This document shows positions 34,920 through 46,875 of a stretch of 64,000 nt of DNA, one piece after another. Source of the DNA: Chlorops oryzae (Eukaryota; Arthropoda; Insecta; Diptera; Chloropidae); assembly GCA_020466095.1 (NCBI GenBank), contig CM035807.1, positions 105,824,227-105,888,226 on the forward strand. The letters are read 5' to 3'. The translations under genes were made by a program, and so were the position numbers. The notes under the pieces were generated by a model, which did not search any database, was not told where the DNA came from, and saw only the letters and a list, made by a program, of their open reading frames with translations. The stretch's first letter is position 1. Each line of letters starts with the position of its first letter.

Positions 34920-35684
34920 GTGCGTAAAAGTTCATTGTTTGGATTTTCTCCTTGATGTAAAATTTATATTAGAATGACATTATTGAAAGGCTCCAAAAGG
35001 CGTCTTAGTTCGATACTAGCTTCTACTTCGAACTCTTTATTATATCGATGCTTTGAGTGTACAACAATTGATAATCCATTCAATCTTCCTTTTAAGTGGA
35101 CATTTTCCATTGTGTTTTGGGCTATGGATATTCCATATCCGTTGGCTATTCCCTTATCCATGAATGCCCTTCAAAAGGTCAATTTCTTTCGCTTGAATCA
35201 CGACCTTTTTACAGCTTAGAATGAGATTGAAGAACTTTTGTATTGGAAGTGAAGTGTAGATACTGTGAAAACTTTCTTTTCAAACAGAATGTTGAGAACA
35301 GCTTTGCGCACGAACCATCATTCAATGCTTAAAATAGAGCAAATATGTTATTCGAAGAGAGCTGTGCTTTAGCGTAAATCTATAAATAACGTTAAGATTT
35401 TGAAATTTTTGAATTTCATTTATTTCTTTGGAAAAAAAAAACAAACAAACAACTTTCAAAGCTCGGGTAATGGAGAATAATAAACAACATTCCCCAATTT
35501 AACTCTCGAATGTTTACAGAAACTTTTCCAATTAGGGATTTTTTTTTTTTTTTGATTTCTTCGCTTTTTTCGACATACATATGTACGCAAATGAATTTGT
35601 GCTGGTGTCGTTTCTTCTTCGGGAAAATTTGAAACAGTTGAAACCATCACTGAGATTTTTTATTTATATTTTTATAAAACCATA
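34920..35684. other. Non-coding stretch, no gene seen
   Basis: Frames at 34964-35161 (minus) and 34974-35219 (plus) overlap antiparallel. Neither has a recognised motif. A T tract lies at 35540-35554. Confidence 0.5.
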
Positions 35685-35686
35685 TA

Positions 35687-35788
35687 CAGTGTGCTCTCTC
35701 TTTGCGGACACTCCTTTCAAGCGAACAGCTCTGTTAAGCGGACATATTTTTCAGTCCGGCAGGTGTCCGCTTAAGAGAGAGTATACTG
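35687..35788. mobile_element. Miniature pogo-type element (102 bp)
   Basis: Ends are CAGTGTGCTCTCTCTTTGCG and the inverse of CAGTATACTCTCTCTTAAGC, flanked by TA on each side. The inner GCGGACA is also inverted. CAGTRTRCTCTCTC with TA duplication fits a pogo/Tigger-type miniature element. No coding capacity. Confidence 0.85.
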
Positions 35789-35790
35789 TA

Positions 35791-37824
35791 TATATGTATA
35801 AATTAACATATCAAATACTTAGAGAAAAAATTTTCCAAAACAATTTTCAATTGAGTCACGATCAAGTTTGCGTCGACACTTAAGACTTTGTGTAAATATT
35901 TTAATAAATCGAAATTACAAAACAAAAAACTCAAAAGTAATTTCAACGCACTTGCATCACGTTGAGTTAAACTTTTTGCAATAACTTCTCTACGGGAAAC
36001 TCAAAACTTTAAGTCAAAATCAACAGAATTTGTGTATTTGTGCTTGCTGACTGACAGTGGCAGCAGCGTCGACGGAAGTAAAGGGAGAATCCTAGTTGCA
36101 CGTGAAAGTTTTATATTTTTATTTTATTTTATTTATTTGTTTTTTTTTTTTAACTTTCTGACGGCTTACAGGATGAATTGAGGATGGGCAGGGAAAGATA
36201 TATATATCGTATACGAACATTTCATTAAACGTATATACTTAGGTAGCTATAAGTAGCAAATAAGATTTCTTTACGGAAGTTTACACCGCTTTGAGTTGGT
36301 ATTTGAAAACAGATTCGCTTTAAGTCCATAAGAGGTTTACTCCAGCGTATTGCTTGCGCCAATAGATGCTTTCATCTTTGAACATTGAGGATTTCGAAAG
36401 ATTTTACTTGGAATTGTCTTGTTCTTGTTCTTTTTTATTTTTGATTATTTTGTGTTTGTTTTAAAGCAGTGTAGATTTAATTGAAAGTCGTCGTTTGGGG
36501 TGAGACTTTCGAAAGTTTCGCTAAACACCCAAGATCATATTGAATATGCTCTTGGGAATTACTTAGCCGTTATGCTATTGTCTCTTCTTGTACCTACTAC
36601 TACTACTTCCACGAAGTGTCTTCTAATCTAGTTGAGTTCGTTTAACAGTTTCGACAGTTTTATTAAGAACTTTTAATGAAGCTTAAATGAAGTATTTCAC
36701 TTAGTTAATGTTAAGGCTTGGAGGAACTTCAAAGGATTTAGTTGAATAACTTTGGAAGCTACCCAAGAGCAATACTTAACATTTTCTAAGAAGATTTTCA
36801 ACATAAAACAAGATTACTTTTGCAACTCCATTGCAGTGAAAATGACAAAAAGATCGAAAATTTTGGAATTTCCGAAAAGCGCGCACAAAATCGAGACTTT
36901 GCTTTATTAAACGAAAAACAACATGAACTTTGAGCATTTAGTTTCTTTTAAGTGAAATTACTGAATTCCAATAGATTAAGGGAGTAACTCAGTATGGCGT
37001 TTCGTATTGAAAATTCGCGAATTCTGGCACTCAGTAATGCGATTTTCACTTTTAATTTTTGCCCCTTTTGCGTTTTCGCATATTCGGGGGTACTCTAAAA
37101 CTCGAAAGCAAATGTCAAATTGATACGAAAGTAGCAAATTGAGTTTAATAGCTCTCGAGCGTACGCAAATAAAATAAATTTTAATTACAAAATTGAATTT
37201 TTTTTTGAAAATTTCTAAGCAAAGGTCATCACATTTTGACGTGATAACGTCTATTAAATCGATGATAGGACACTCAAAAATCGAAAAACTGACGCCGGTG
37301 ATTTCAATGTGCGTTCAACATGGTCATCGTTCAATTTACGCGACACACAAACACACTGAAATACATAAAACTTCTAACCGGTTTAGAGCAGAGAGTTCGT
37401 TCTCATGAGAAAGCAAATCGTTTCAATTGTCTCTTCACAAGCAGACAAGGCGAAAATATGCAAACGTCCAAATGCAAATTTACGTATGGCTATGGGCGCA
37501 CACACAAATTAACAAATGTCAGGCAATCGGCAGACAAGCGCGGGACTGCCGAAAAACAATCAAAATGAAAAACACTTCTCAATGTGTTGAGGGGAGATGT
37601 CCGATTGTTTTGTTATTTCCGTGATCGTTTCTACGTATTCCTAGCGTGTTCGTTGTCTTCATATAGAACGTTGTCTTTCTTTCCTCGTTTTCATGCTTTC
37701 AGTTTTTTTGATATTTTAAAGCAACAAAAGAGTACATTATATCCTGTTTTAGCATTCCATACTCTTTGGATATGTGAACAAACAAATTTTGAAAAACAAA
37801 GACAAATTCATGAATCCTGTATCT
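35791..37824. other. Non-coding stretch, no gene seen
   Basis: Frames of 65-152 residues occur at 37193-38042. The longest one runs on into the TTAA-flanked element, which argues against a real exon. No motifs are recognised. Confidence 0.5.
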
Positions 37825-37828
37825 TTAA

Positions 37829-38559
37829 GGGGGGAGTACACTTTGAACGTCCAAAAAGTAAGGCATTTTCGTTAATTTTTTTAAGCAATAAAACACTCAG
37901 GGAGGGCAAATATGTTATAACCCATTTATTACTCATCCTTCGAACTACAATTTGTATTTTTTTGAACTCGATTGGCGTCCCCCCGTGGCCGGTGCACCAG
38001 GTCGCGCGGGCGTCCTCGCGCGGAAGACGGAAAACGGCGTGAGAAAATACTCCTTCCCATGTGATCCTGGAACATAAATCGAACAAAATCCTGATAAGTA
38101 ATGAAATTCGGGTTAGAAATACGTATTCCGATTTTTTTTAAATTAATTGTTTTCAAAAGTTGTAGCCTTAGGAAAAAAAGTCAATTTTTTAACCCTAAAA
38201 ATGCTTACAAAATCGTGGATTAAAAATCCATTTTTGACAAAATCGAAAATGTGGATACGTATTTCTAAGCAGAATTTAATTCTAAACAAGAAAACCTAGG
38301 CGATATCCAAATTTAATAATAACTGGTTAGAGTTATTTCCCACGCCAGTTTGAAAAGCCCCGTTTCGAGATAAACGCGTTTAAAGATAAAATTTCATACA
38401 TGTTTTACATGTACATGTTTTAGGAAATCGCTTCGTAAAGCGGTAAGGAATATTCTGGCGGACTTGGAGTCTTTTCTAAATTAAAGTATACATCCCAAGG
38501 AACATTTTAAGCCAAAAAAAAAAATACATTTTTTTGAAAAATCAAAGTGTACTCCCCCC
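37829..38559. mobile_element. TTAA-flanked MITE (piggyBac or Kolobok type)
   Basis: Termini are GGGGGGAGTACACTTTGA and the exact inverse, each preceded or followed by TTAA (37825-37828, 38560-38563). TTAA targets are used by piggyBac and Kolobok transposases; the GGGGGG start does not match classical piggyBac CCY ends. A GC-rich patch (about 37973-38040, CGTCCCCCCGTGGCCGG, CGCGCGGGCGTCC) sits in otherwise AT-rich sequence. No transposase motif was found in the 92-residue minus-strand frame. Confidence 0.85.
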
Positions 38560-38674
38560 TTAAGGAAAAATAACAGAGCAACAAAATATTTTCACTCTCC
38601 CTGCATACTCTATCGAAATTTTTAAAATTTGCGTGTCACTGTTTGTATGAGCGTAAGGCTGCAATTACTGTGAA

Positions 38675-38731
38675 GCTGTCATGTGTTTGTTGTATTTCCG
38701 CAACAAAAATTTACAACAAACACATGACAGC
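38675..38731. repeat. Perfect 20-bp stem hairpin
   Basis: GCTGTCATGTGTTTGTTGTA (38675-38694) and its exact inverse (38712-38731) are separated by 17 bases. Outer bases (GAAG / CTTC and GCAATTA / TAATTGC) extend partial pairing to about 38660-38765. It could be a small MITE or a transcribed hairpin. Confidence 0.8.
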
Positions 38732-38765
38732 CTACGCTTCAGCATTAGCTTCATAATAATTGCCG

Positions 38766-41700
38766 CACCTTCGACATCTTAGTAGTTATACACTCTTTGG
38801 TTACATTACTTCAACCTACAATTCTCATAAGCATTATGCGGATTAACATATAAGACGGAACAAAATTGTCCGAAAATATTCTTGCAATTTTTCACTTTGC
38901 ACGTTAAATATATGTATGTTACATATGTACGAAATTGATTTTGAAAACTTTAATATGCAAAATGTGAAGCATAACTATTACTTTCTATTTTATACTTATA
39001 TTAAAAATCGCCAAAAAAAAATTTCAAAATGAGACTTATTTGCTAACTTTTAAATTAAAAAGTCTAAGAGAGTTTCAAAAATCGTCAAAAATAGCGTACG
39101 TGAGCTTTAATGCTCCATTTTATGTAGGTACATAATGAGTGTTTTCTTATGACGTTATCACGTAAAACTATTCGTAAATTGACTTTACAGAAATCAATTT
39201 TTTTTCTATTATTGACGCTTACAATAATTGCTTTTTCCGCAAAGAAAAATTTCTAGAAAAAAAAAAACTCCCGGGGAATATTTCATTTAGAATAGGGCTG
39301 TAAGAAAAATAAAAGTCCAATAAAATAATACTTATTCAAATAAAATATATGAAATCAAACAAATAAATATCACTACACATCACTAAACAGCATAAAAATA
39401 TCAATTTTCACCCGACGTATACGCAATGTTTATTCGCACGAACCGCATACAAAACACGTTGCTCATACGCACATGTTCCCATACTAAAATGCAGTAAAAA
39501 TATCTCGTTTTGAATAGCGCAGAAAATCCAAACAATTGTTCATTTGAGGTAGCTCAAGGCTCCCAATATTTGGTCATATTAAATATTTGCACGAATATTT
39601 TCAGATGAACCTAAAACGTTGTCCAGCTTTTCCCATCCTCAACACTTTTGCTTCTATAATATTTCTGAAAAAAACTAAAAAAAAAAAACGGGAAAAAAAT
39701 TCAGAAAAATTGTATCACGAAGGCTTTCGCCTAATTGTGCTCGTTAGCTAAAAGCTCTGCTCATTAGGTATCAAATCCTGAAACACATTAAAGACCGAGA
39801 ATCCAACATAGGAAGATGATTATCAAACAATGACACTGCACAAAAAATATAACGAGGAAGAAAGTCAGCAAAAAAGAAAAGTTTTTGATTTTCTTTTTGT
39901 GTTTTTTTTTTTTTTTTGCTTTCAATGTCCACATGCCGTAGGCGGTAGGTACTGTGCTCATCAAAAGGAACATCACAGACCACATGTCCTGTCGCGTACG
40001 CTGTAATGTGTGGTTATTCAAACTTTTCCAGTCAGCCTTTTAGCTTTCGGTTTTTAAGCCAAGTTAACTATTCAAACTAAGTGCTGGTATCTATCGCGAA
40101 TTGACGATGCAAAGAGTCGTAGCCGTAGCAGCACTAGCAGTAGCGGTAGTTATCGGGGCGGAGGAGGAACAACGAACGCGAGTCCGAAATGAGCGCCATT
40201 AAACAGTAAGCCTTTTGCGACATTTACCAACTTTTAGCGAGCGTGATGGGTGGATGAATGGGCGGCTGCACATAGTTGGGTAAGCCGTAACTACTGTGCG
40301 AAAGCACATTTGAGCAGAGGGAAGCGTCGAAGCCATTTACGATGAATGGCATTGCACAAATTGTTACAAAAACTTTTGCTCATTTTGCTCGCTGGACAGT
40401 CTTACGAGAAGGGCAAAAAAAAAATGCACTAATTTCGGGATTTTTTTTTGCTGTTTATCTTTTTTTTTTTTGTGCAAATTCGGCATTTTTAATTTTTCTC
40501 ATTTTCTTGTTTTTCTTTCTCGCACGTCATCTGTGGAAATTTCGTCACGCTGCAATCGGGTGTTGTGTGGCCTTATGTGCCTGAGTCAATGTACCCCACA
40601 CCAGCTTCGTTGAAATGGCGTCGAAAATTTTTCATAATGGGATTTTCACTTCAGGCTTGCCAACTTGCTACGAAATACACTTTTCGGTGTGCCTGTGGTG
40701 TGTGTGTGTGTGTGTGCGAGGCGCGTTAATTAAAAGAACATGTCGCCTCTGGTTGTCGCAGTCGAGCTTCAAGTCGATACGATGTTTTGCCATCGTTTCG
40801 TTGCATCTCGTTTCGTTTTATTTTGTAGCTTAGTGGCCTGGAAAGAACACAATTTGAAACGGCCTTCCAAAAGCTGTTACACTCTTACACTGTTCAAATT
40901 AGTTTGAAGTGCAATGGGGACGAAAAGTTTTTCGGTTGTTTTTTTTTTCACATTTTGTTTTTGCTTTTGAAAATTCGAACTAAAAAGGTTTAACGGTAAT
41001 TTCATGTACAAGGCCCTTCTGTGAGGGGTCTTTTAATATTATGTACTGGCTATGTTTGAATGGAGAAAGTAAAAAAAAAAAAAAATATGAAGTTAATAAA
41101 AACAAGTAAGGGTGTTAAAGCCATTCAAGCGTGTCAATGGCGTCACCTTATGTGGTTGTTTTGTAACCGGAAAGAACGCCCAAAATCGCACCAAAAAATA
41201 TCAGCTTGTTTATTTTTTTTTTGTTTGACTCTCCGATTGTTCGGATTTGGGGATACTTTAGGGTCCCTAATCTGTTTAAGAAAATCTTCAAGCAAAATAG
41301 GAACATTAAATAATGTCACTTACACCCTAAATAAAATAAATAAGAACATTTTAAAATAGTCGGTGCATCTTCTGTAATAATGCCCTAGTCAATTTAATCA
41401 AAATGGTATCACATTTTCTTTTGTCAGCTTTAATGGAAAATGATACCCTTAATTTTATTAATGAACCTCAAAGTCAAATATGTCTTTTCAACTGAATATG
41501 CATGACTTCCTTTTCGATCAAAAATATCTTAACTTCATAATGCATACAAAGGAATTGAATTTTTGCACTTGAATCATTTTGAATAAGCTCGAAAGCACAT
41601 CCCTAAACTGTGCCTCAAGCCGATAATGAAAATGTGCGTGCTATGTGTACGCTGCAACAAAGCGTTCTATTGCGTATTCATTCGGGCAACTTAGTGCAGC

Positions 41701-42407
41701 ATTTGATGATAACTCAATTTTCGCCTATTGCTGTGAGCAAAACGAGTTGACAAGATATGTCCTCATCGTTCCTCGTTCATCGTTCCGTTGGGTTTAAGCA
41801 CATCAGATGCAACAGTGGCAACAGTGGCACAACAATGACAATATCCTCGTATGCGTTGTCGGTCGTTGCCAGTTGGTTACATTTAATAGCATGGAATAGC
41901 ATGGATGCTGATAGCTCAAAGGAGCTCACCCACACACACACGCACACATAAACACCCCAACCCGTATGGGTCGTTATTTGCGCTAGTCGTGTACTTTATA
42001 CATAATTCAACTGAAACGCAGCAAGCTTTATCTTTCAATTGCATTTGTAGGCTAAAGCCTTATTATTGTATCGAACTTTTGATTGAATTAAAAAAAAAAA
42101 AAAATTTATTTCCTATGAACCAATCAAAGAAGAATGAAGAAATCTATTGAAAACTTGTTTATTCGTTTCATGATGGAAAATAGAGAATTCGAATCGAATC
42201 TAACGGCTTATCAATGAATATAAATGAATCGCTTTTCACAATAGAATCGAATTACTTCATTTGCGATTTTGTCAAGCTCTTTCATTCATATTAATTGGAA
42301 TTTATTCATTTATAAAAAACATATTTTTTTTTTGTATGAAAGAGCTTCTTCTGATGAAGCGGTAAGAGATCGGAAGATATTATAGTTTTTTGAAAATAAA
42401 AGCATCA
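38766..42407. other. Non-coding stretch with a duplicated 90-bp segment
   Basis: A segment at about 39397-39493 (ATCAATTTTCACCCGACGTAT ... CACGTTGCTCATACGCACAT ... CTAAAATGCAG) recurs at 42408-42492. T and A tracts are frequent (39903-39918, 40441-40470, 41070-41085, 42090-42103), with GT and CA dinucleotide patches at 40697-40717 and 41931-41946. No frame is supported. Confidence 0.55.
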
Positions 42408-42492
42408 TCAAAATATCAATTTTCACTCGACGTATACGCAACGCGTAGAAAACACGTTGCTCATACGCACATGTTCCCATACTAAAATGCAG
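42408..42492 (+). repeat. Dispersed repeat, second copy
   Basis: It matches 39397-39493 with a short internal deletion; the last 40 bases up to ...ACTAAAATGCAG are identical. Similarity ends exactly where the CACAGTGGGAT terminus begins, as expected if that element interrupted the repeat. Confidence 0.8.
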
Positions 42493-44121
42493 CACAGTGG
42501 GATCGCTCCATACATCTTGCGGCGAAAATAGAAGGAGTGTTCCTAGTTCTTTAACTGAGGTAATTAAGAGATTTACCAAAATTCATCCAAATTGGTCCAC
42601 CCCTACTTGTAGTTTTGTATGGCAGCTACATCTAAAAATTAACCGATTTAATTTCAAACTTTGTAAGAATGTCATCTATGCTTAAAAATGAACGTGTGCA
42701 AAAAATGACAGTTCAAATCTGACAGTCCTTAGGGGCACTCTTCCTGGATCTGTTCAAATTTTTTTCACGACTCAGGCGTTTTCATTTCAAATTGCAGCAT
42801 ATATTTTTAAGTTATGATATCCATAACAATATTCACTAAGTTTTGAATATTATTAATGTTTTGTTGGCGACTTGTTAACGTTAAATATGGATCGGAACTT
42901 ACAACACCCTAAACTTATGCAATACTTTTTTTTCTTCCAAATATTCAAACATTCTTACGACGATTTTTGACAGAAAAATGGACTTTATCGAGACAACCGC
43001 AAGTATGCACAAAATTTTGTTCACGAATCACAAACAAGTGACTCCACCCTTTAATTTTTTAATTAAGTAGAAGACGGAGCACGACAGTACATATAAAGTT
43101 TTTGTCCATTGAAAGTAAGGAAGCTGTAATTTTTGATGTAAAATTTAAAAAAAAAAATCACATTTAAAGCATCAATGATGGATTTAATAGGGAAAAAGTT
43201 AAAAAAAATTTGTAAATTTTTTTTGCCAGTTTTCGAAGAAAAAGTTTTCTAAAATCAGATCAATTTTTTAGATAAAAAAATAATGGTTTTGGGAAAAACA
43301 GTAAAAGCGGTTATGGATTTTCTAATCTACAGGGTGTCCCAAGTTGAGTGTGTCAAATTGAAGGAGGTAATAGGGGGGGGGGGGTCCAAACGGATCAAAA
43401 ATTGTATGGTAGGCGGGTAGCAAATGCACCCCTGAGGAGTTACACACAAAAAACCAAATTTTGTTTTTTTCGCTGGCGCTCCTAACTTTCAAGCCGTAAT
43501 TTCAAAATCACGTATGAAATCAAAAACTCGGCAGTTTTCCTTTAAAACTGCATACCACGGTTTTAAATTATTAAATTTTGCTTTGTATTTTATGGCCATC
43601 AAATTCAAAAATAGTGTCATTTTGGCTTTTAAAATCGGTTTATTTTCTAAATTAATACAGTCGAGTCTCTTTTTTTTGACTCTTTTCGAAAACTTTGAGT
43701 TTTTCTCTTCAATTTGATACCATGGTTGCTAAAAAATGTGGTTTCACAATCAATGCAAAACTAAGGTTTGAAAATAATTATTTTGTAATTTTGACTCCCA
43801 GAAAAGTTATTTTAATACAATTTATTGAGCACACTTTTAGGCAGCATGAGAAAAAGAAAAATCTAGGAAATTTAAAATTTTCTGATAGTGGTGAAGTATG
43901 CTCACCAATTTAGTCCAATTCCTTCCACGCCTCTAGCTCCTTACGAGTGCAAAATGGACCCCCCTTCCCATACAATTTTTTGTCTGTCTGGACCTCCCCT
44001 ATCACCTCCTTCAGTTTGACACACTCAGCTTGGGACACCCTTTATATATTAGATGAAATGACTTAGTCATAAAAATGTGATGACCAAAAAATCCAATATT
44101 TGGCGTTCAAATCCCACTGTG
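42493..44121. mobile_element. Possible element with CACAGTGGGAT termini
   Basis: CACAGTGGGATCGC at the left and the inverse ATCCCACTGTG at 44111-44121 are inverted. The left edge coincides with the end of a dispersed repeat. Only 11 bases pair and no target duplication is clear. A second element (43330-44043) is nested near its right end. Confidence 0.45.
43330..44043. mobile_element. TIR element, about 100-bp inverted ends (CAGGGTGTCCCAAG)
   Basis: The left end CAGGGTGTCCCAAGTTGAGTG continues through GTCAAATTGAAGGAGGT, GGGGGG and ATTGTATGG. The right end gives the same blocks inverted (GACACACTCAGCTTGGGACACCC). Pairing covers about 100 bp. TA flanks (43328-43329, 44044-44045) suggest mariner-type insertion. 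Frames inside (67 and 72 residues) carry no transposase motif. Confidence 0.8.
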
Positions 44122-44145
44122 TGCTGTATGGTTTAATATTATATA

Positions 44146-44554
44146 CAGGGCGGGAATATAGGATGGACCAGGTAGGCCATGTCCTATCAGCCGCAAATAT
44201 TTATGGCTTCTGCAAACTGTAACCTGAATAATTTAATAATTGAAAATTTTGTTTATTTGTTTAATATCCTCTTTCCAGACGTATAACGAAATCTCGGGAT
44301 TTCAGAAGAAAATGGAATTCGCCTGGATTTCAAATGTCAAAGTTATTCTAAAATTTTCTGAAATCTGGAGATTTCGTTGTACGTCTGGAAAGCATATAAA
44401 ACATAATTTTTAATCTTAATTCGGCAATAAGTGTCACTAGTATCGATAGTGGTTTTCCGTGGGTTAATAATTTATGGTTTTACAATATTTTGTAGAAAAA
44501 ATTGCCCTCACTCAAAAACCGACCTAGAGGCCCCATAACCTTAATCCGGCCCTA
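44146..44554. mobile_element. hAT-like element (CAGGGCGGGAATA / TAGGGCCGGATTAAGG)
   Basis: The left terminus CAGGGCGGGAATATAGG and inverted right terminus TAGGGCCGGATTAAGG are related. Flanks ATTATATA and ATAACATA match at 6 of 8 positions. The middle holds a smaller palindrome (44271-44392), so it is probably a nested composite. Confidence 0.6.
44271..44392. mobile_element. Nested 122-bp palindromic MITE
   Basis: CTTTCCAGACGTATAACGAA at the left returns inverted at the right as TTCGTTGTACGTCTGGAAAG. Inner AATCTCGGGATTTCAGAA / TTCTGAAATCTGGAGATT also pair. Target duplication is not clear. Confidence 0.75.
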
Positions 44555-45764
44555 ATAACATATATAATTTCGTTCCTAAGAATAAGGTTGGGAATTCAAA
44601 AATTTTAATTGATGTCTCAAATTACTAAGTTTTTTTTTTTTTTTTTGTAAACTAGCGTTAGTCGATATTTGTGTAGAGCATAAACTTCAATCTTTTGTGC
44701 TGCTATGTACGTTAGAGTTTCATGTTCATTGAAGCCAGTAATGGAACAATTCGCCTTTGGCTACTAGCTCCACCGATACAAGGAAAATGAATTGTTGAAC
44801 GACACAAAAACGAAAACGAATACGAATATATGTATGTATGTATTTACACTCTGTATAGTATGGTCGTATGACTTCCTGAGAAACACTTTTCAGTGTCGAA
44901 GTAAATTAATTTTTTTTATTCGTCGCTGACATACGCAAATGAAATTGTCGTTATTGTTTGACGTGCATGTCGGCTGAATGTATGTGTGTATGTATGTATA
45001 TCAGCTATGTATACTTTTGTCAAGTCCCTGTTGCACTTAATATATGGCTGTATGTATGTGTTCTGGGAAATTTTCTCTACAACTTTGTGCAAATGTTTGA
45101 ACTTAGAGTTGGACCCACTTGCACCATAACTAAGTACTTCTGAGGTTTCCCATACTCACATTACTTTGCATCCTTTGCTTCCTTTGCTTCCATCTTCTGT
45201 GGACATTAATCAGAAATGCATGAAATTGCCAAAGTTTTATGGGAATTGCATTTGAGTTGTGGCAATTGCCAAGTCCACTTGCATGCAAATGGCACAGCCA
45301 AAAGGTGGTGACAAAAAGGTACGGCGGAAGTGTAGGCATTTATTCCACCATTGAACGAAAACTTTTGACAGCGCTTGCGAAAGAAATTTGTGAGCTAAGA
45401 TTAAATGAGATGTAGGGAAATACTTGTGTGAAATCCCTATTGGGAAACTTTTTACACACACACACACAACACACAAAATCACACAAGGAAACCTGACCAC
45501 CTTCAGTCTTTGTCATTTGTATTTATTTTGAAATTTAATACAATTCATTTAAAATGGGAAAATCAATAGAGAGTTGAAAACAACTACATTTTGACTATCA
45601 ATTTTATTTGGAAATTTTAATATATCTATAATCAAAATAAACATCGTTACGAATAATGGTCTCCAAAAGCAATTCTAAGAATTTGTGCCTTGTAATTTCA
45701 GTATTTGCAAGACAAAGTATTGAACATTTTGATAGAAAATGTAAAAAAATACTCGATACCGACG
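44555..45764. other. Non-coding stretch, no gene seen
   Basis: A T tract (44630-44646), TATG repeats (44829-44840, 44985-45000) and a CA tract (45454-45471) are present. Frames of 61-87 residues lack motifs. Confidence 0.5.
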
Positions 45765-45772
45765 GACACATC

Positions 45773-45913
45773 CAGGAGCGGAGAAGTGAGGTGGGACAAA
45801 GGGGCAGCCAAATAATATTTTTATTTTTATGAAGGCCTTTTTATTTAGGCCGGGGCTGGGGCGGCATTTCCTTCATTGTTCCCCGGGCGCCGAAATGTCT
45901 CGCTACGCCACTG
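45773..45913. mobile_element. 141-bp hAT-type MITE
   Basis: Starts CAGGAGCGGAGAAG and ends with the inverse of CAGTGGCGTAGCGAG. Flanks GACACATC (45765-45772) and TACACATC (45914-45921) match at 7 of 8. The right end resembles the 71-bp element at 18514 (CAGTGGCG), so they may share a transposase. The inside contains a GGCCTTTTTATTTAGGCC palindrome. Confidence 0.85.
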
Positions 45914-46079
45914 TACACATCTATACTTCGTTGAATTTGTGATGATATTGTTGCTTCTCTTTGCTTAAATTGAAAAATATATGCTTGGACACATAATAGG
46001 CTTGGTTTATTCCGTAAAATTGGAATAAAAACAATAGTAAACTCCTTTAGAGTTTCAGTAAAGATATTTGAGATATTTT

Positions 46080-46875
46080 TATACCCGACACACTCTGTGT
46101 CGAGGGTATATTGCGTTTGTGTGGTTGTGTGTAACGCCCAGAACCAGTCGAGATAGACCATACAAAATATATATAGAAATGTCACGTCACAGGAGATTCG
46201 ATTTGGCATGTCCGTCTGTCTGTCTGTCTGTTACTAGTTGTCTGTCTTCGAGGAGTCTGCTGTCTTGATCAAATTCTGGTATGTCGTGCTCCGTGGTCAT
46301 GAGTAGACAGTTCGATGGACCTGATCGTCATGTCTGTTGGGGTCTCCGTACTGTCTGTTACTGAATCAACTGTCTAAAAGTCTGAAGTTTTTCAACATAT
46401 TTTGATCGATCTTCGATTGTCGATCATGTTGTATAAGGCAGTATATTTTCATGGAAGAGTGGCTGCAGAAGGGCTTTTTCGACAAAATTTGTCTCTACAC
46501 GAAGTTCAAATGGACTTGAGAATTTGACTAGTTCTGCCTTAAAATCTCCAAAAAATTGATCGGTCCATTTTAGGGGTACCTCCAGTACAGGGTTGTCATG
46601 AAAATCCAAAACTGCTCTAAAATCGACTTTTTCAAATATTTTAATGAAACTTAGAATTTGAGCGTATAGTTAAGCATCCGATTATAATTAAACGAAAATT
46701 GGAAAAGTGGGCGTGGCAAAGGTGCATTTTTCATAAAGAAATCTATCAAAAGTCGGTATATGGGGCCCCTTATGACCTTAAATAACTCTTGATATTTAAA
46801 AATTATTTGAACATGTGTGTCTGTGTCGGGTATTCTATTGTCAGGCTCGCCTGACTATAACACCCTTACTTGTTT
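46080..46875 (+). mobile_element. Helentron-like element, family 1, with corrupted centre
   Basis: The 5' palindrome TATACCCGACACACTCTG..GTGTCGAGGGTATA, AT tract, core remnant and GTCTGTCTG are present, and the 3' end GGGTATTCTATTGTCAGGC..CTTACTTGTTT is intact. Between about 46205 and 46400 the expected sequence is broken at many points by inserted GTC, CTGT and GTCT. At 46425-46555 there is extra sequence, followed by a second pass through GATCGGTCCATTTTAGGGG (46557 on), so a segment is duplicated. Confidence 0.85.

Noticed and set aside
33997..34935. Open frames of 296 and 312 codons on both strands
   Set aside because: Pure GA-array translations (Arg/Glu/Lys or Ser/Leu/Phe); simultaneous on both strands.
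37584..38042. 152-codon plus-strand frame
   Set aside because: Crosses from unique DNA into the TTAA-flanked element without any domain; most likely accidental.
40090..40330. Possible exon with Ser/Gly-rich coding (AGTAGCGGTAG...GGCGGAGGAGG)
   Set aside because: The frame is short, lacks splice sites I can support, and the composition comes from AGC/AGT repeats.
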